A stretch of 64,000 nucleotides of DNA. Origin: Isoetes taiwanensis (taxonomy: Eukaryota; Streptophyta; Lycopodiopsida; Isoetales; Isoetaceae). The stretch lies in assembly GCA_021234155.1 (NCBI GenBank), contig JAJEKV010000013.1, positions 14,365,877 to 14,429,876 of the forward strand, written 5' to 3'. The notes below the pieces were generated by a model. That model was not told where the DNA came from. It was given only the letters and a program-made list of their open reading frames with translations, and made no database searches. Both the position numbers and the translations under genes were made by a program. Below are positions 9,429 to 23,379 of the stretch, one piece after another. How positions within the stretch are numbered: the first letter of the stretch is position 1; each line of letters starts with the position of its first letter.

Positions 9429-11432
9429 TTGACCTTGAAGAAGCATAATCCACCGACATACCGTCATTCTAGAGGTACTAAATTGAATCCTGAGCTCTGT
9501 CATTCGAGATTTGAATTTCTTTCTTCGCATGCTGTTATCTGCTGGGCCGAAAAAGAAGGTATTGTTTTAGGAAATGTATCCAAGCAAATCTGTGCATTAT
9601 CTAAATCGATCCAAATCTCTGCTATCTATTGGACTCGGTTTCCTTACTTTATGATTGAATTCTGCTCGGATCAAGCAGCAGAACATATTCTAAAGATGGG
9701 TCATCTCACTCATCTCGGCTTTAGAATCAAATTCCAAAAATGGACTTACCAGTTCAACCCTCTAAAGCCTACAACTCTCATGCACATGGCTTATGTGCAC
9801 CTACATGATTTGAATCCAGTCTTCTGGGACCCCCAGTGTTTAAAATCCATATTTTCTTCAATTGGCTCCTTCATTTCTTCAGAATGCAGACCGGACAGAC
9901 CACCCACTGTTTTTATACAATTGGACCTTCTCAAACCTATCCCGCTTGAACTGACTTTCCAGGATATGTTTGGGACTGACCAATCCTTGCTCTTAAGGTG
10001 GAATGGGTTGCCTCCTGTTTGTCCGATCTGCAGGAAACGTTTGCATGGAGGAGGAAAATGCTCCCCAACTCAACAATTTACTATGGAGCAAGCCCCAATT
10101 GTAGAACACGTCTCTGCCCACCACCGAGGCAATATGAATGGTAGCGCCAGAAGAATTCGGAGGAGACAAATTATTAAGGAAAAAATTGCCTTAGCCAATA
10201 AGGAACTGGTTGAAACTTTGAAATCACATGAACGGGACTCTCATTCTATCAGAGGTAATGTGAAGGTTTTAAACAAAGGGGTTATCACCAAAGGTGTCTC
10301 ATTTAACCCCTCGACTATGGTTAAAACCTTTGATAAGCATAAACCACCAGAACAGGTACAATTTGACAAGGTTACAGTGATTGTAGATGAGGAGGTTGGA
10401 ACTCAAGAAGAGGCTTATTCCTCCTACCAATCTCCCACTGCAGAGCTCTTTGACATGGAACACCCGATCGAAAATGAAATTGTCGACACTCAACTTACTT
10501 CACCAAAGCAGGACTTGGCTGTAAAACCAGTGCACGGGAATGAAGAGGGGGAATTCAACTTCCCCCTGCTGTGCAGCAACAGATTCAAAGTTTTACAAGA
10601 CTCGACAAATGATTTTGAGGAGGAGGATGAACTCTTCACCTCACATGGAAAAGAAGGATACATACAAGATATGGCTCAGATACCACAACAGGCCAAGGGC
10701 ATAGGATCACCTTCTCCAATCCCCAAGGGAACAGGATCACCTTTTCCAATCCCTCCTACAAATGTAGCCCCCACCACCCCCACCTTTTCTGATCAAATCT
10801 TTGTTGATCTCTCAGTTGATCCCTTATCCAGTCATACCAATATCTGCTTTTTTGGTCCTCAACTCATCCCCTCTTCTCATCATACTCCCCTGCCTGACCT
10901 TTATAAGAAATATGGCAAGTCTACTGTGGACCTCATGAGCAGGATAGTCTCTGAAGCTGTGGATGCAAATTGGCCCAAGACAAGCAAACAGGCTGAAGAA
11001 CAGGAGATAGAGCGAGTCCAGGTAAGTGAGCATTCCCCTGTTTGCCAGAGCACACAGTTTGACTCACAAACAAGTCAAACACTGAACCAGCAAATAAGCC
11101 TCACCTCAGATGCTGATTGTGATGTTGTTCAATCCACCTACCAAAATACTGAAAAAGAGAGCATAGATAATGGTTTGCAAGCTTTACAGCTGAATCTTGA
11201 CACCCTGGACAAGAACCTTGACCAGAGTCAACCAGATCTAATTGTGCCTGACTCAGAGGAAGATATGAGTAGCAGCCCTCTGCATGATATCTCCAACACA
11301 TCCCTGAGATCCTTAAAAAGGAAAATGAAAGGTAGGGCCTTAACCAAGTCCCCTGGGGGCAGTGAAAACTCTCACATATACAATACTCGAAGTAAGGCTT
11401 CACCTCATGGCCTTAAGAAACTTAACTATTAA
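9429..11432 (+). CDS. LINE ORF1, nucleic-acid-binding protein with zinc knuckle
   Basis: An open frame of 667 codons. The N-terminal 170 residues resemble the RRM-like DUF4283 region of plant L1 ORF1 proteins in layout (WxR-containing beta-rich segment, then LLRWNGLPPVC). A CX2CX4HX4C knuckle follows at residues 198-211 (CPICRKRLHGGGKC). The rest is a long acidic, Ser/Gln-rich tail with a basic C-terminus (RSLKRKMKGR). It binds element RNA to form the RNP with ORF2 protein. The listed start is TTG; no in-frame ATG precedes it after the upstream stop at 9396, and the first ATG is codon 54 (in PYFMIEF). The true start may therefore be lost, non-AUG, or codon 54. Confidence 0.8.
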   Translation: MTLKKHNPPTYRHSRGTKLNPELCHSRFEFLSSHAVICWAEKEGIVLGNVSKQICALSKSIQISAIYWTRFPYFMIEFCSDQAAEHILKMGHLTHLGFRIKFQKWTYQFNPLKPTTLMHMAYVHLHDLNPVFWDPQCLKSIFSSIGSFISSECRPDRPPTVFIQLDLLKPIPLELTFQDMFGTDQSLLLRWNGLPPVCPICRKRLHGGGKCSPTQQFTMEQAPIVEHVSAHHRGNMNGSARRIRRRQIIKEKIALANKELVETLKSHERDSHSIRGNVKVLNKGVITKGVSFNPSTMVKTFDKHKPPEQVQFDKVTVIVDEEVGTQEEAYSSYQSPTAELFDMEHPIENEIVDTQLTSPKQDLAVKPVHGNEEGEFNFPLLCSNRFKVLQDSTNDFEEEDELFTSHGKEGYIQDMAQIPQQAKGIGSPSPIPKGTGSPFPIPPTNVAPTTPTFSDQIFVDLSVDPLSSHTNICFFGPQLIPSSHHTPLPDLYKKYGKSTVDLMSRIVSEAVDANWPKTSKQAEEQEIERVQVSEHSPVCQSTQFDSQTSQTLNQQISLTSDADCDVVQSTYQNTEKESIDNGLQALQLNLDTLDKNLDQSQPDLIVPDSEEDMSSSPLHDISNTSLRSLKRKMKGRALTKSPGGSENSHIYNTRSKASPHGLKKLNY

Positions 11433-11465
11433 GTTCCTCCCTGAGCCTCCCCCTCATTTGAACTT

Positions 11466-12548
11466 ATGAGGATCTTAACCTGGAATCTGAGGGGCATCAA
11501 GGGCCCCACCAAAAGAAGACGTTTTATTGCCACTGTGAGGGACTTTAGGGCAGATATTATCATGATACAAGAGCATAGGCTCCCCAAATTTGACTCTGCA
11601 AATCTGGGTGAATGGATCCGTCCTGGGATGGCCTCCTGCTATATCCCAGCTGATGGCACTAAAGGGGGGATTGCTACCTTTTGGTACAATCAAAAACTAA
11701 TAAGCACTTATATCAGTCCCTCTAACAGATGGCTTTGTGTGACTCTTCAAATTAAGGACTGTCAAGTTGCCTTCATAAACATCTATGCTTCAACTGATCC
11801 CTATGAAAGAGAGCCTATGTGGCATGAAATCAACAATTGGATGAGCCAACACCAACAGGTAGAAAATTGGGTGGTGATTGGAGACTTCAACAATACCCCT
11901 CACAGTGATATGAAACTTGGCAACAAAATTAACATGTCCAAAAATGAGAGATATTCCTGGGACAGCTGGATGACCAGTCAAGATCTAATCTATGTCCCAT
12001 CTTCAAATACCAAATTTTCTTGGAGCAATAAGAGAAAGGGAGACCAAAGGACTTTTTGTATGTTGGACAGGTTTTATATCCATAATTCTGCTAGTTGGCT
12101 AGACAACTGCATTGTTACTGGAGATATTGCTAGCACTATTTCTGATCACCAGCCTCATTTCCTTGACACCAAGGATTTGATTGTTGGCCCGAGAAGCAAA
12201 AACACTCCCTTTAAGTTTAATACTTCTTTGCTTCAAATGAAATCCTTTTGCCAAGATTTCACAGCCTTTTATCTGTCACTGCCCAAAATTGGCCAACATC
12301 AATCAATGAAATGTTTCAATGACAAAATGAAGAAAGTCAAAATCTGGGTTAAGCAATGGGGTAAAGATCTTGTCCAAAAAAGGAGAGCTATTATGTCCAG
12401 CTTGTTGGAGCAGATCAAGAATATCAGATCTGATCTTGAGAATAACCCTAAGGATGACTCTCTTCATATGAGAGAGGAACAATTGGAAATACATATCAAG
12501 ACCCTTGAAGAGCACCAGGTTAAGGGGATGGCCTTAGAAGCAAAGTTA
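11466..12548 (+). CDS. LINE ORF2 N-terminal part: APE-type endonuclease
   Basis: Starts with ATG 33 bases after ORF1 ends. The exonuclease-endonuclease-phosphatase fold is clear: N7 in TWNLRG, E36 in IQEH, D140/N142 in GDFN, an LDRF motif near residue 202 and the D227-H228 pair in SDHQP. It nicks target DNA for target-primed reverse transcription. The linker that follows (coiled, Lys/Glu-rich) normally runs into the RT. Here the frame changes in an A-run near 12549; continued in the original frame it would end at 12638 with unrelated residues. Confidence 0.85.
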
Positions 12549-12550
12549 AA

Positions 12551-15295
12551 ATGTACAATCAGTTGGACCAAGAGAGTTCTAAAATGTTCTTCAGAATTGC
12601 TAGAAACAGGCTGGTTAACAATTCAATCACTCAGTTAGAATCTGATCAAGGTTCCACTCTTACAGAAGAGAAGGAAATTTCCTCAGCTTTTCTCAGTTTC
12701 TACACTAATCTTTTAAGGGAGGAGGAAATAGAGAACAATAAAATTCAGGATGTCTTTGATATTATTGGTCCCTCCAATGAAGTGATGGATGATGATTGGA
12801 CAGAAGTCCCTGAACTCCCTGAGATCTTTGAAACTCTCAAAAGGATGAAGCATGGGAAAAGTCCTGGTATTGATGGCTTTCAGCCTGAATTCTTTGTGGA
12901 ATTCTGGCCTATAATGAAGGAAGACATTATTCAATTTGTTCAAGGTGTCTGGAGAGCTAGGTCTATTTATCCCACATTCAATGTTGGAGTCATTTCACTT
13001 ATCCCTAAGACTGAAGCTCCTTCCAAAACTAATGAATGGCGCCCTATCTCTTTGACCACCACCTTATACAAGCTGGTGGCTAAAATTATTGCTGGTAGAA
13101 TTGTGGTCCATCTCCATAGCAAGGTGAATGCTTGTCAATCTGCTTTCCTTCCTAGCAGATCCATTCTAGACAACTACATAGCTGCAAATGAGGCTTTGCA
13201 TTGGAACAGATTGAGCAAGCAAAACTGTATCCTCCTCAAGTTGGACTTTAAAAGAGCCTATGACTGCATTTCATGGAAATTCCTTGAGAAGGCTCTTGTC
13301 CACATAGGCATTCATCCTGCCCTAATTGAGCTAATAATGGGGTTAAACCAAAAAGCCACATCCTGTGTTATTGTCAATGGTACTCCCACTGGTTTTTTCC
13401 CCATCCAAAGAGGGGTGAGGCAAGGGTGCCCCCTAGCACCCTACCTCTTCATAATTGCAGCTGAAATTCTTACCAAGATGGTCCTCTCTTATCAAGATAA
13501 GGGTCTGCTCCAAGGGCTTCAAATGCCTGATTCTAATAAACAGCTCTCGATCCTCCAATATGCTGATGATACCTTCACTATGCTCAGAGCTGATAATAAT
13601 AATATGAGCAATTTTATGGACTGTATCTCCAAATTTAGTGCTGCTTCTGGAATTCACCTGAATTATACCAAATGTTCTATTCTAGCTGATGGCTCTTATC
13701 CTGATCTCAATACTCATGGTATCAAGTTTGTCCCCAATGGGCAATATTTGACCCTCCTAGGGCTCCCCCTTGCAGTGCATATGTCTCATAAGATTGCATG
13801 GCAGCCTCTCATTAACAGGATCAGGAAAAAGCTTCTCCTCCTTAAAGGTTCCTTGTCTTTGGCTGGGAGAATCTTGATAACCAATTATGTCCTTGCTAGC
13901 AGTCATGTTTACTTTTCTTCTGCTTTGATTGCTGACAAAGCCTCTTATAGTAAGATTGAGCAATGTATTAAAGAATACATTTGGCAAGGTACTCATCTAT
14001 CTGCCTGGGACCAGCTGACACATAGTAAAAAAGCAGGAGGATTGGGATGTAAGTCCCTGTTTCTTCAGGCCCAAGTTCTTGGGGCTAAAAATGTTTGGAA
14101 AGCCATCTCAGGTTTCCAATCTCCTGCTATGGACTTTATCAGATTCTGGCTTAATAAGAGCAAACCCTTAGGAAGCCCCTCTATTAAACATCAGCTCCCA
14201 GACTCAGCCTTTTATAATTTTCAATGTGTAGCCAATACTTCCCCTCTTCTCAGGAGTATTTTTAAAGCCTGGGAAAAGGTAGCTGCAATCTTTACTCATG
14301 ACAAACTCTCAAATTCTGTGAGGGATACTTCCATTTTCTGGTCACCTGTGATGGCCCCTTCCTCCTCCCTAGCCATGGCTATAAGCCATCCGACCTGCTA
14401 CAAAAAATGGCATTCTGCTAATATTCTTTATGTCAGAGATCTTATTGATGATGAGGAAAACTGGATTCCTTGGGAAGTGATTAAAAAGAAAGTGGGAGGG
14501 AGTGCTACCCATAGATCTATTTATAAGAAAGTTGTCCAGATTTACTCCCCCTTCTTAGGCAAAGATGGTAAAGGGGAAAGTCATTCATCTTTGAACTGGT
14601 TCTTCAAAATCAAGAGGAGCTATAAAGTTTCTAAGATTTATCATGCATGTCTTCCTCAAAAAAGCAAAAAACATGCCTCTCTCCAAGGCCTTTCTCCCAA
14701 GAACTTCAAGAAAATTCTTCAATCCAGTTGGAAATCCTATGCCTGCCCTAAGATTAAAGTTTTCTCTTGGCTCATTCTCCATAATGCTATTTTGAGCAAT
14801 ACTAACATGATCAAGAGAAAGTTCAAGTCTGTTCATAGTGCTTTCTGCCAGCTCTGTAATACTCATGACGAGTCAGTGCTACACATTTTCACTTGGCAAA
14901 GGATTCAGGACTTTTGGAGATGGTTGACTCGGTCTGGTTTAAAAATCCCTGGCCTTGATTCTGTTTCCAGTATTTCCCAATTCTTCCAGCTCCAGAATTC
15001 CAATGTCAACTGCACAATTTTACAATTAGCCTTGTGGATAATTTGGAAACATAGAAATAATGTGGCTCTGGCAAACAGGAAATGTGACCTTAACTGGATG
15101 AAGCTTAATTTTCAATTTGAACTTACCAGATGTGCCATGGCTCATAAGGCTCTAAAATTAGAAAAGTTTGACTTGGATTGGCTGAATTGGGGATCCTTCA
15201 AGTCTAACTTTTTTACTATTCATTTGGATTCTCTCATTGACTTGAATGCATTCGTGGATTGCAGCTTTCTTGAACAGTGTGGTCCAGGTTTTTAG
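12551..15295 (+). CDS. LINE ORF2 C-terminal part: reverse transcriptase and zinc-binding domain
   Basis: Continues ORF2 in the next frame. It has the SSKMFFRIARNR segment, RT motifs FNVGVISLIPK, NEWRPISL, SRSILDNYIAA, LKLDFKRAYD (catalytic Asp), RGVRQGCPLAPYLF and QYADD (residues 336-340, catalytic Asps), then the thumb. A plant zf-RVT-type module with CQLC...H lies near residues 766-780. No RNase H domain is evident. The one-base shift from the endonuclease frame at an A4 run could be a mutation or a sequencing indel. Confidence 0.85.
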   Translation: MYNQLDQESSKMFFRIARNRLVNNSITQLESDQGSTLTEEKEISSAFLSFYTNLLREEEIENNKIQDVFDIIGPSNEVMDDDWTEVPELPEIFETLKRMKHGKSPGIDGFQPEFFVEFWPIMKEDIIQFVQGVWRARSIYPTFNVGVISLIPKTEAPSKTNEWRPISLTTTLYKLVAKIIAGRIVVHLHSKVNACQSAFLPSRSILDNYIAANEALHWNRLSKQNCILLKLDFKRAYDCISWKFLEKALVHIGIHPALIELIMGLNQKATSCVIVNGTPTGFFPIQRGVRQGCPLAPYLFIIAAEILTKMVLSYQDKGLLQGLQMPDSNKQLSILQYADDTFTMLRADNNNMSNFMDCISKFSAASGIHLNYTKCSILADGSYPDLNTHGIKFVPNGQYLTLLGLPLAVHMSHKIAWQPLINRIRKKLLLLKGSLSLAGRILITNYVLASSHVYFSSALIADKASYSKIEQCIKEYIWQGTHLSAWDQLTHSKKAGGLGCKSLFLQAQVLGAKNVWKAISGFQSPAMDFIRFWLNKSKPLGSPSIKHQLPDSAFYNFQCVANTSPLLRSIFKAWEKVAAIFTHDKLSNSVRDTSIFWSPVMAPSSSLAMAISHPTCYKKWHSANILYVRDLIDDEENWIPWEVIKKKVGGSATHRSIYKKVVQIYSPFLGKDGKGESHSSLNWFFKIKRSYKVSKIYHACLPQKSKKHASLQGLSPKNFKKILQSSWKSYACPKIKVFSWLILHNAILSNTNMIKRKFKSVHSAFCQLCNTHDESVLHIFTWQRIQDFWRWLTRSGLKIPGLDSVSSISQFFQLQNSNVNCTILQLALWIIWKHRNNVALANRKCDLNWMKLNFQFELTRCAMAHKALKLEKFDLDWLNWGSFKSNFFTIHLDSLIDLNAFVDCSFLEQCGPGF

Positions 15296-15755
15296 GAGGA
15301 CAATTCTCCCGGATGATGTACCCACTCACCATTCGGGGACTCCCAGGCAGGCTGTAAGGGCTACTTTTCGGTTAAATTTTTTGCTCAAGGAAGCTTACAA
15401 CGCTCATATCTTGCACAAGTTTATTGGAGCTCATAATCGTCTTCTCACAGAAAGACAATTTTCATGCTTAAGGTCCATGTATTATTATCACAAGGGTAGA
15501 TGTGAAGCTGCAGCTGGTGTTTTGTTGGATATTATTCAGGTCCCCATTGATGAACTGTTGCTGCTGACCCCCTCCTGGGCTGAGATCAATTGGCTTGCCC
15601 CCCCTTGTTTTTCATTGAACCTTAATGCTACACACTCCTTCCCTGACCTCCCTGCCATTCCGGATTCATTACTGTATCTATCTCCATTGCCCATTCCTTC
15701 TGCTGTTACTCCAACTTCCCAAAATCCTGTTCCCTCTTCTGGTATATGGCTCTGA
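15246..15755 (+). CDS. Open frame downstream of ORF2, possible extra ORF or frameshifted tail
   Basis: 169 codons overlapping the end of the RT frame by 50 bases, in a different frame. The product is not recognised; it contains a FRLNFLLKEAYNAHILHKFIG-like stretch, a CEAAAGVLLDIIQ segment and a Pro-rich end. It may be an ORF2 C-terminal extension reached after a frameshift near 15270, or a third ORF of this LINE family. It lies within the element, before poly(A). Confidence 0.4.
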   Translation: MHSWIAAFLNSVVQVFRRTILPDDVPTHHSGTPRQAVRATFRLNFLLKEAYNAHILHKFIGAHNRLLTERQFSCLRSMYYYHKGRCEAAAGVLLDIIQVPIDELLLLTPSWAEINWLAPPCFSLNLNATHSFPDLPAIPDSLLYLSPLPIPSAVTPTSQNPVPSSGIWL

Positions 15756-15908
15756 AGGTGATCATCAGATCAGACAGTCTACATTTTGTGCCGAATGGCT
15801 AATTGGATCTACTGCTACTATATTACTGTTTTAATTTTTTCTGTTATGGGCTCTGAGCCTTATTTTGTATGTTTTTAATTTATGAGTAATATAATCCTTC
15901 CTTTTCCT

Positions 15909-15909
<1 letters not shown>

Positions 15910-15945
<36 letters not shown>

Positions 15946-15951
15946 ATTTAT
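15910..15951 (+). other. LINE poly(A) tail and 3' target-site duplication
   Basis: 33 A residues (15910-15942) preceded by AATATAATCC and TTTTCCTC, followed by TCTATTTAT, which equals 9373-9381. Confidence 0.9.
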
Positions 15952-16370
15952 CATGGTTTTTTCTTCCACCCGCTGGGAGCCGCTTTTTCTCCACCCTCCG
16001 GGTGATGCTATCTTCTCTTTTTCATGTATTGTTGATTTTCCTCATTACTAATGGCTCACATCGATTTGAGTTGTTGTGCAGCTTGCCGCTTCGCCGTCAT
16101 GCACATTCATTCGGCCCTATCATTAGGCGTTCTTTTATATTTTACATTTCAACAGTCGTTCTTATTTTTCTATCATGTCCCTTCCGATAGTCATTGTGTT
16201 TTTGGTTCATTTATCATGTCCACTACTGTTTTTTGCTTTAGTATTTCAGACCCTACATATGGCCCTAGCTTTATTTTTAATCCTTTATAGTCATTCTATT
16301 TCATTTATCCTTTTTTACTATCTGGCTTACATCCTTGCACTCCATCCTCCTCTCTTCCTGTCTTGGTCTG
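15952..16370. other. Flanking repeat and T-rich spacer, no gene
   Basis: The first 100 bases continue the repeat interrupted by the L1 element (paralogous to 22980-23060). The remainder is pyrimidine-rich with no recognisable coding. Confidence 0.6.
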
Positions 16371-18479
<2,109 letters not shown>

Positions 18480-18584
18480 GTTGGCCACATGGGGGTTGAG
18501 AGACAATTTGAGAGATGGGGAGAGATGGGAGATGGCGAGAGATGAAGGGAGAGTCAAAAATTTGGCTCTCCCTTTGAGAGACAA

Positions 18585-18612
18585 AACGCCCCTAACTATT
18601 GTTAGGGGCGTT
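18585..18612. repeat. Perfect 12-bp hairpin inside the TIR element
   Basis: AACGCCCCTAAC, loop TATT, GTTAGGGGCGTT. It lies 107 bp inside the left end of the TIR element. Confidence 0.9.
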
Positions 18613-19193
18613 CCCATTAGTTATTTTTATTGTTAGTGGCTTTAAGCCAAAAAAAATTCCGGTCGTCCGAAATCTTTTCAAGCGTGGTACCCTTTTCTGT
18701 TTGCATTACGGCAGAGGTCTGCGACAACAAAGGGGCTGGAACAGGGTTTGAAATCAAATCGAATCGAACAGGGTTTCGCTGTTTCATCGAATCGAACAGC
18801 GAAATGCTATGGCGTTAAAGCAACGAAATGCTATGGCAGCAAATGCTATGGCAGCGAAATGCTACAGCTTGTTCTTCCTACAGATCTGCTGAACAATTTA
18901 TAAGAAGCATGAATACTTGTTTGCTTTTACTAGTCATGCTAGATTATGCTATTTCTTTTCTGTTTTCCGCTTCTATCAGGCACAATATGTCAAAGTGTGG
19001 GTCGATTCTTGCAGCCCATTTGTTGTTGTTGGCTCATTTCTCTCGAATCTGGCAAGGAAGAGTAAGAGAGCAGCTTGAGATGGTACTCTAGATCATTTAG
19101 AGCTCCAGAAATTAAATTGAAGCTCATATAAGCTGTCGTTGCTGTTGCAAACAAGGGTTCTTCAAAATAGGGGCTAAAAAAAGTGATGGGTCT

Positions 19194-19574
19194 GTGATCG
19201 AAGCAGGGGGGCCAAGACTGGGCCGGAATCTGCTGCAACAAGCATACCAAATGGGTCGGAATCTGCTGCAGTGGGTGTACCAAGTGTGGCAGGGGCCACA
19301 TCTACTGTCTCGATCCCCAAAACAGAAGAATAGCTTAAAGAAAATAGGGAAAAAAGGGAACGAATCAGATGAATCAGATACAACTTCATCTGAAAATGTG
19401 TCAGAAAAGGCATTCGATTGTGAAGCCCCGATTGCCGCTGTTGCATCAGAAAAACCAATTTCGGCTGTGCTTGGGGCAGATGGGTCAGAAAAGGCATCCG
19501 ATTGTGAAGTCCCGATTACCATTGTTGCATCAGAAAAATCAATTTTCGGTGCTTGGGGGGTCAAATTTTGGTAA
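19194..19574 (+). pseudogene. Unrecognised repeat-containing frame inside the TIR element
   Basis: 126 codons made largely of duplicated segments. CGGAATCTGCTGCA occurs twice (19213 and 19257), and a roughly 105-bp segment starting GTCAGAAAAGGCAT is duplicated (19400 and 19486), giving two SEKAxDCExPI...VASEK peptides. An overlapping minus-strand frame (19124-19564) is equally long, so coding direction is unclear. It may be captured sequence or chance. Confidence 0.2.
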
Positions 19575-19950
19575 GATCCCTGCGCTCACGATTCTTGGAG
19601 AAGCCGCCAACTCATGAAGATGATGGGCCAGCAAATCTGCATAGCTTGAATGTGATTCCTGGGCCCAACGATTCCTGGAAGGCTGCACTCACGATTCCTG
19701 GAAGGCTCACGATTCCTGCTCTCGATTCTTGGAGAAGCGGTCGGCTCGTGAAGAAACAGGGGAAGGGGGAACCAAGAAGTTTTTCGGCATAAAAAATAAA
19801 AATCCGGCACTTTTTTTTTAGTTTGGCCTAACTGGCCTTGTTAACATGTGAGAGATAATTATCTCTCATCCTCTCTCACCACATACGGTATAAAAATTAT
19901 CTCTCGTCGTATGCGACGAGAGATAAAAAAAATTCATGCATGTGGCCAAC

Positions 19951-20060
<110 letters not shown>

Positions 20061-20183
20061 ATGAAGTGTGGTGTCAAAACCCATGTCGGTTGGATGCGAA
20101 TGTAAAGTGGTTGGGGGCGGGCCCAACCAAGCAATGTAGTGTGGTGTGTGGTCACATGTCCAGCTTGATCTCCCTAGTGGCTC

Positions 20184-21600
<1,417 letters not shown>

Positions 21601-21609
21601 GCCACATTC

Positions 21610-21695
21610 ACGGACTTCAGTCCGTAGCCACATTCACGGACTTCGGTCCGTAATCTGTATTCAAATAAGAAAACTCTCTACGGACATAAGTCCGT
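21610..21695. repeat. Three ACGGAC-NNNN-GTCCGT palindromes
   Basis: At 21610-21625 (loop TTCA), 21636-21651 (loop TTCG) and 21680-21695 (loop ATAA). The six-base arms are identical while the loops differ; the first two lie in tandem copies of GCCACATTC-plus-palindrome. They could be protein-binding sites or short RNA hairpins. Confidence 0.75.
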
Positions 21696-22594
21696 GATCT
21701 GCATATGTGCATTGTACGCATTAACATAGTTTGTTTTTCATCGCCTTGTTGCTGTTCTCGTTGGCATGCCGGGGCGCCTCCTTAGATTCGTCATCGTGGT
21801 GGCGTGCTTTTCTTTTCATTGTTCTCTAATGTCCTTCCTTTTTTCAAGTCATTGAGCTGATGCCGTCCTTAGCAGGCGCTTCCGGCTCTTCTCCTTCAGG
21901 TTCGCTTTCTTTCCCACGGCTCGCTCGCGCTGCTGGTGCTCGTCATCAACGCGAAGCTTCCCTCTCGATTGAACCAGACTCTTTAATCTGCCTCTCGCTG
22001 AGCTTCCCTCTCGATGGAACCAGACTCTTTAATCTGCCTCTCGCTGGGCTCGCCCCCCTCGTACCTTTCTTCCTCTCCTGCCTCAGCATGTACGCTCTAT
22101 TGTTCTCCATTTCGCGCATCCCGCGACTTCTTTTCCCTCTCTAGCATGTTGATGTTCTTATCCACCACTCCGAACGAGACCAACTTGCCCGTGGTCATAC
22201 GTTTTCTTTAGCTCGCCTGCCTTCGTTCGCCTGCCCTGTCACTATCCTTCAGCGCCTAATTTCTACCGGTTCTTTTCATCTCCTCGATCCTCCGTCCGGC
22301 GGCCCTCTTTTTCGCTCCCCTCCTTCCTCTCTGCGTCCTTTATCCTATCCGACTGCCCGGGGGTGGTGGCGGGAGTGTCTTCTTGCTATCGGCTTAAAGC
22401 CATCCTAGTATGGTACGCATTGCGCTTTCGTCTTGGCCGGGGCCTCGGCGGTTGCCCCTTCTGGGGGTTCCACCGCGATCTTTGCGTCGCTCTCCGCGGT
22501 TCTGGCGCTTCTCTTCTTCTCACTCCCGCTATGTGCTTGGCGACCCAACTCAACACCTGGAGGTTTCGCGACGACTGGGCTTATAGTTGAGGAA
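21696..22594. other. GC-richer spacer with a short tandem duplication, no gene seen
   Basis: Includes a duplicated segment of about 47 bp near 21958-22050 (GCTTCCCTCTCGAT...CTTTAATCTGCCTCTCGCTG, twice). Open frames are Ser/Leu/Pro-rich and not recognised. Confidence 0.5.
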
Positions 22595-23070
22595 GTCCTT
22601 TGGTAGTCGGCCGGTTTTGTGTCTCTCGCGAGTCCCTTCCCAGAATCCCATCGATCCGAGCCATCGGATCGTCATTCTGGGAAGGGACGAGTGCCTATAT
22701 TAGGCCATTTCCGTTTTCAGCCCGGTTATCGGCGTCTTCTCACACCAGCTCTTCTTCTCCTCTCGTGGCTTCCCTCCCTTCCCGCCCTGCTGCGTGGGCG
22801 CATGAGTCTTTTTTCATTTGTATTTTTTTTGTTGTTCATGCACTCTTTATTGTTCTCCACCTGTGGGTGTTGCTATTCTCTTGTTTATGTTTCCTCAGCA
22901 TCCTGCTGCGTTATTCTCCACCTATGGGTGATGCTGTTTATTTCCACCTCGAGGGTGATGCAGATTTTTACGTAATAGTTTTCCACCCGCTAGGTGATGC
23001 TTTTTCCACCCTATGGGTGATGCTATCTTTTTCTGTTATGTTCTTTTTTCACCTATTTTCATTCCTCATA
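22595..23070 (+). repeat. Repeat with variant stem-loop H5
   Basis: Paralogue of 8488-8750 plus 15952-16045. The H5 stem-loop at 22624-22694 has AGTCCCTTCCCAGAAT opposite ATTCTGGGAAGGGACG and CGATCCGA-GCCA-TCGGATCG. Downstream, an irregular array of CCACCCxxxxGGTGATGC units runs from 22860 to 23030. It shows what the L1 target looked like before insertion. Confidence 0.7.
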
Positions 23071-23379
23071 TCTTCGGACCTTCTTGGTGCAACTTGTTTT
23101 TCATGGCTATGCTTGTTTGTTTTCTCTAACCATTTACGGGTATTTTTTGGGGAGTTTGCAGGATTCCGCCCGTCTTCCGCCGTCTGCTGGGGTCCTGCTG
23201 TATTTCTGTTCGCCATCACCCATCTCCTTTGGTTCTCCATGGACACATTCGGGGGTTCTTTTGCCGTTTTCTGGGGTCGTGCTCTATTTTGCATTCACGC
23301 TCTATTTTGCATTCGCCATTGACCTGTTTCTCTCCGTTCTCCGGGCAACACATTTAAGGTTGTTGGCGACTATTTATAG

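Larger units (their letters stand above)
9382..15942 (+). mobile_element. L1-type LINE retrotransposon, near full length
   Basis: The element has ORF1 (RNA-binding/zinc knuckle), an APE-type endonuclease plus reverse transcriptase ORF2, a short 3' region and a 33-base poly(A) tail (15910-15942). A 9-bp direct repeat TCTATTTAT flanks it at 9373-9381 and 15943-15951, as expected for target-primed reverse transcription. The 5' leader before ORF1 is only about 47 bases. ORF2 is broken by a frame change near 12549, so the copy as given would not encode a single ORF2 protein unless that is a sequence error. Confidence 0.9.

Noticed and set aside
12540-12640. Programmed frameshift between the LINE endonuclease and RT
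   Set aside because: The shift is at a plain A4 run without a slippery heptamer plus downstream structure; a one-base deletion or sequencing error is simpler.
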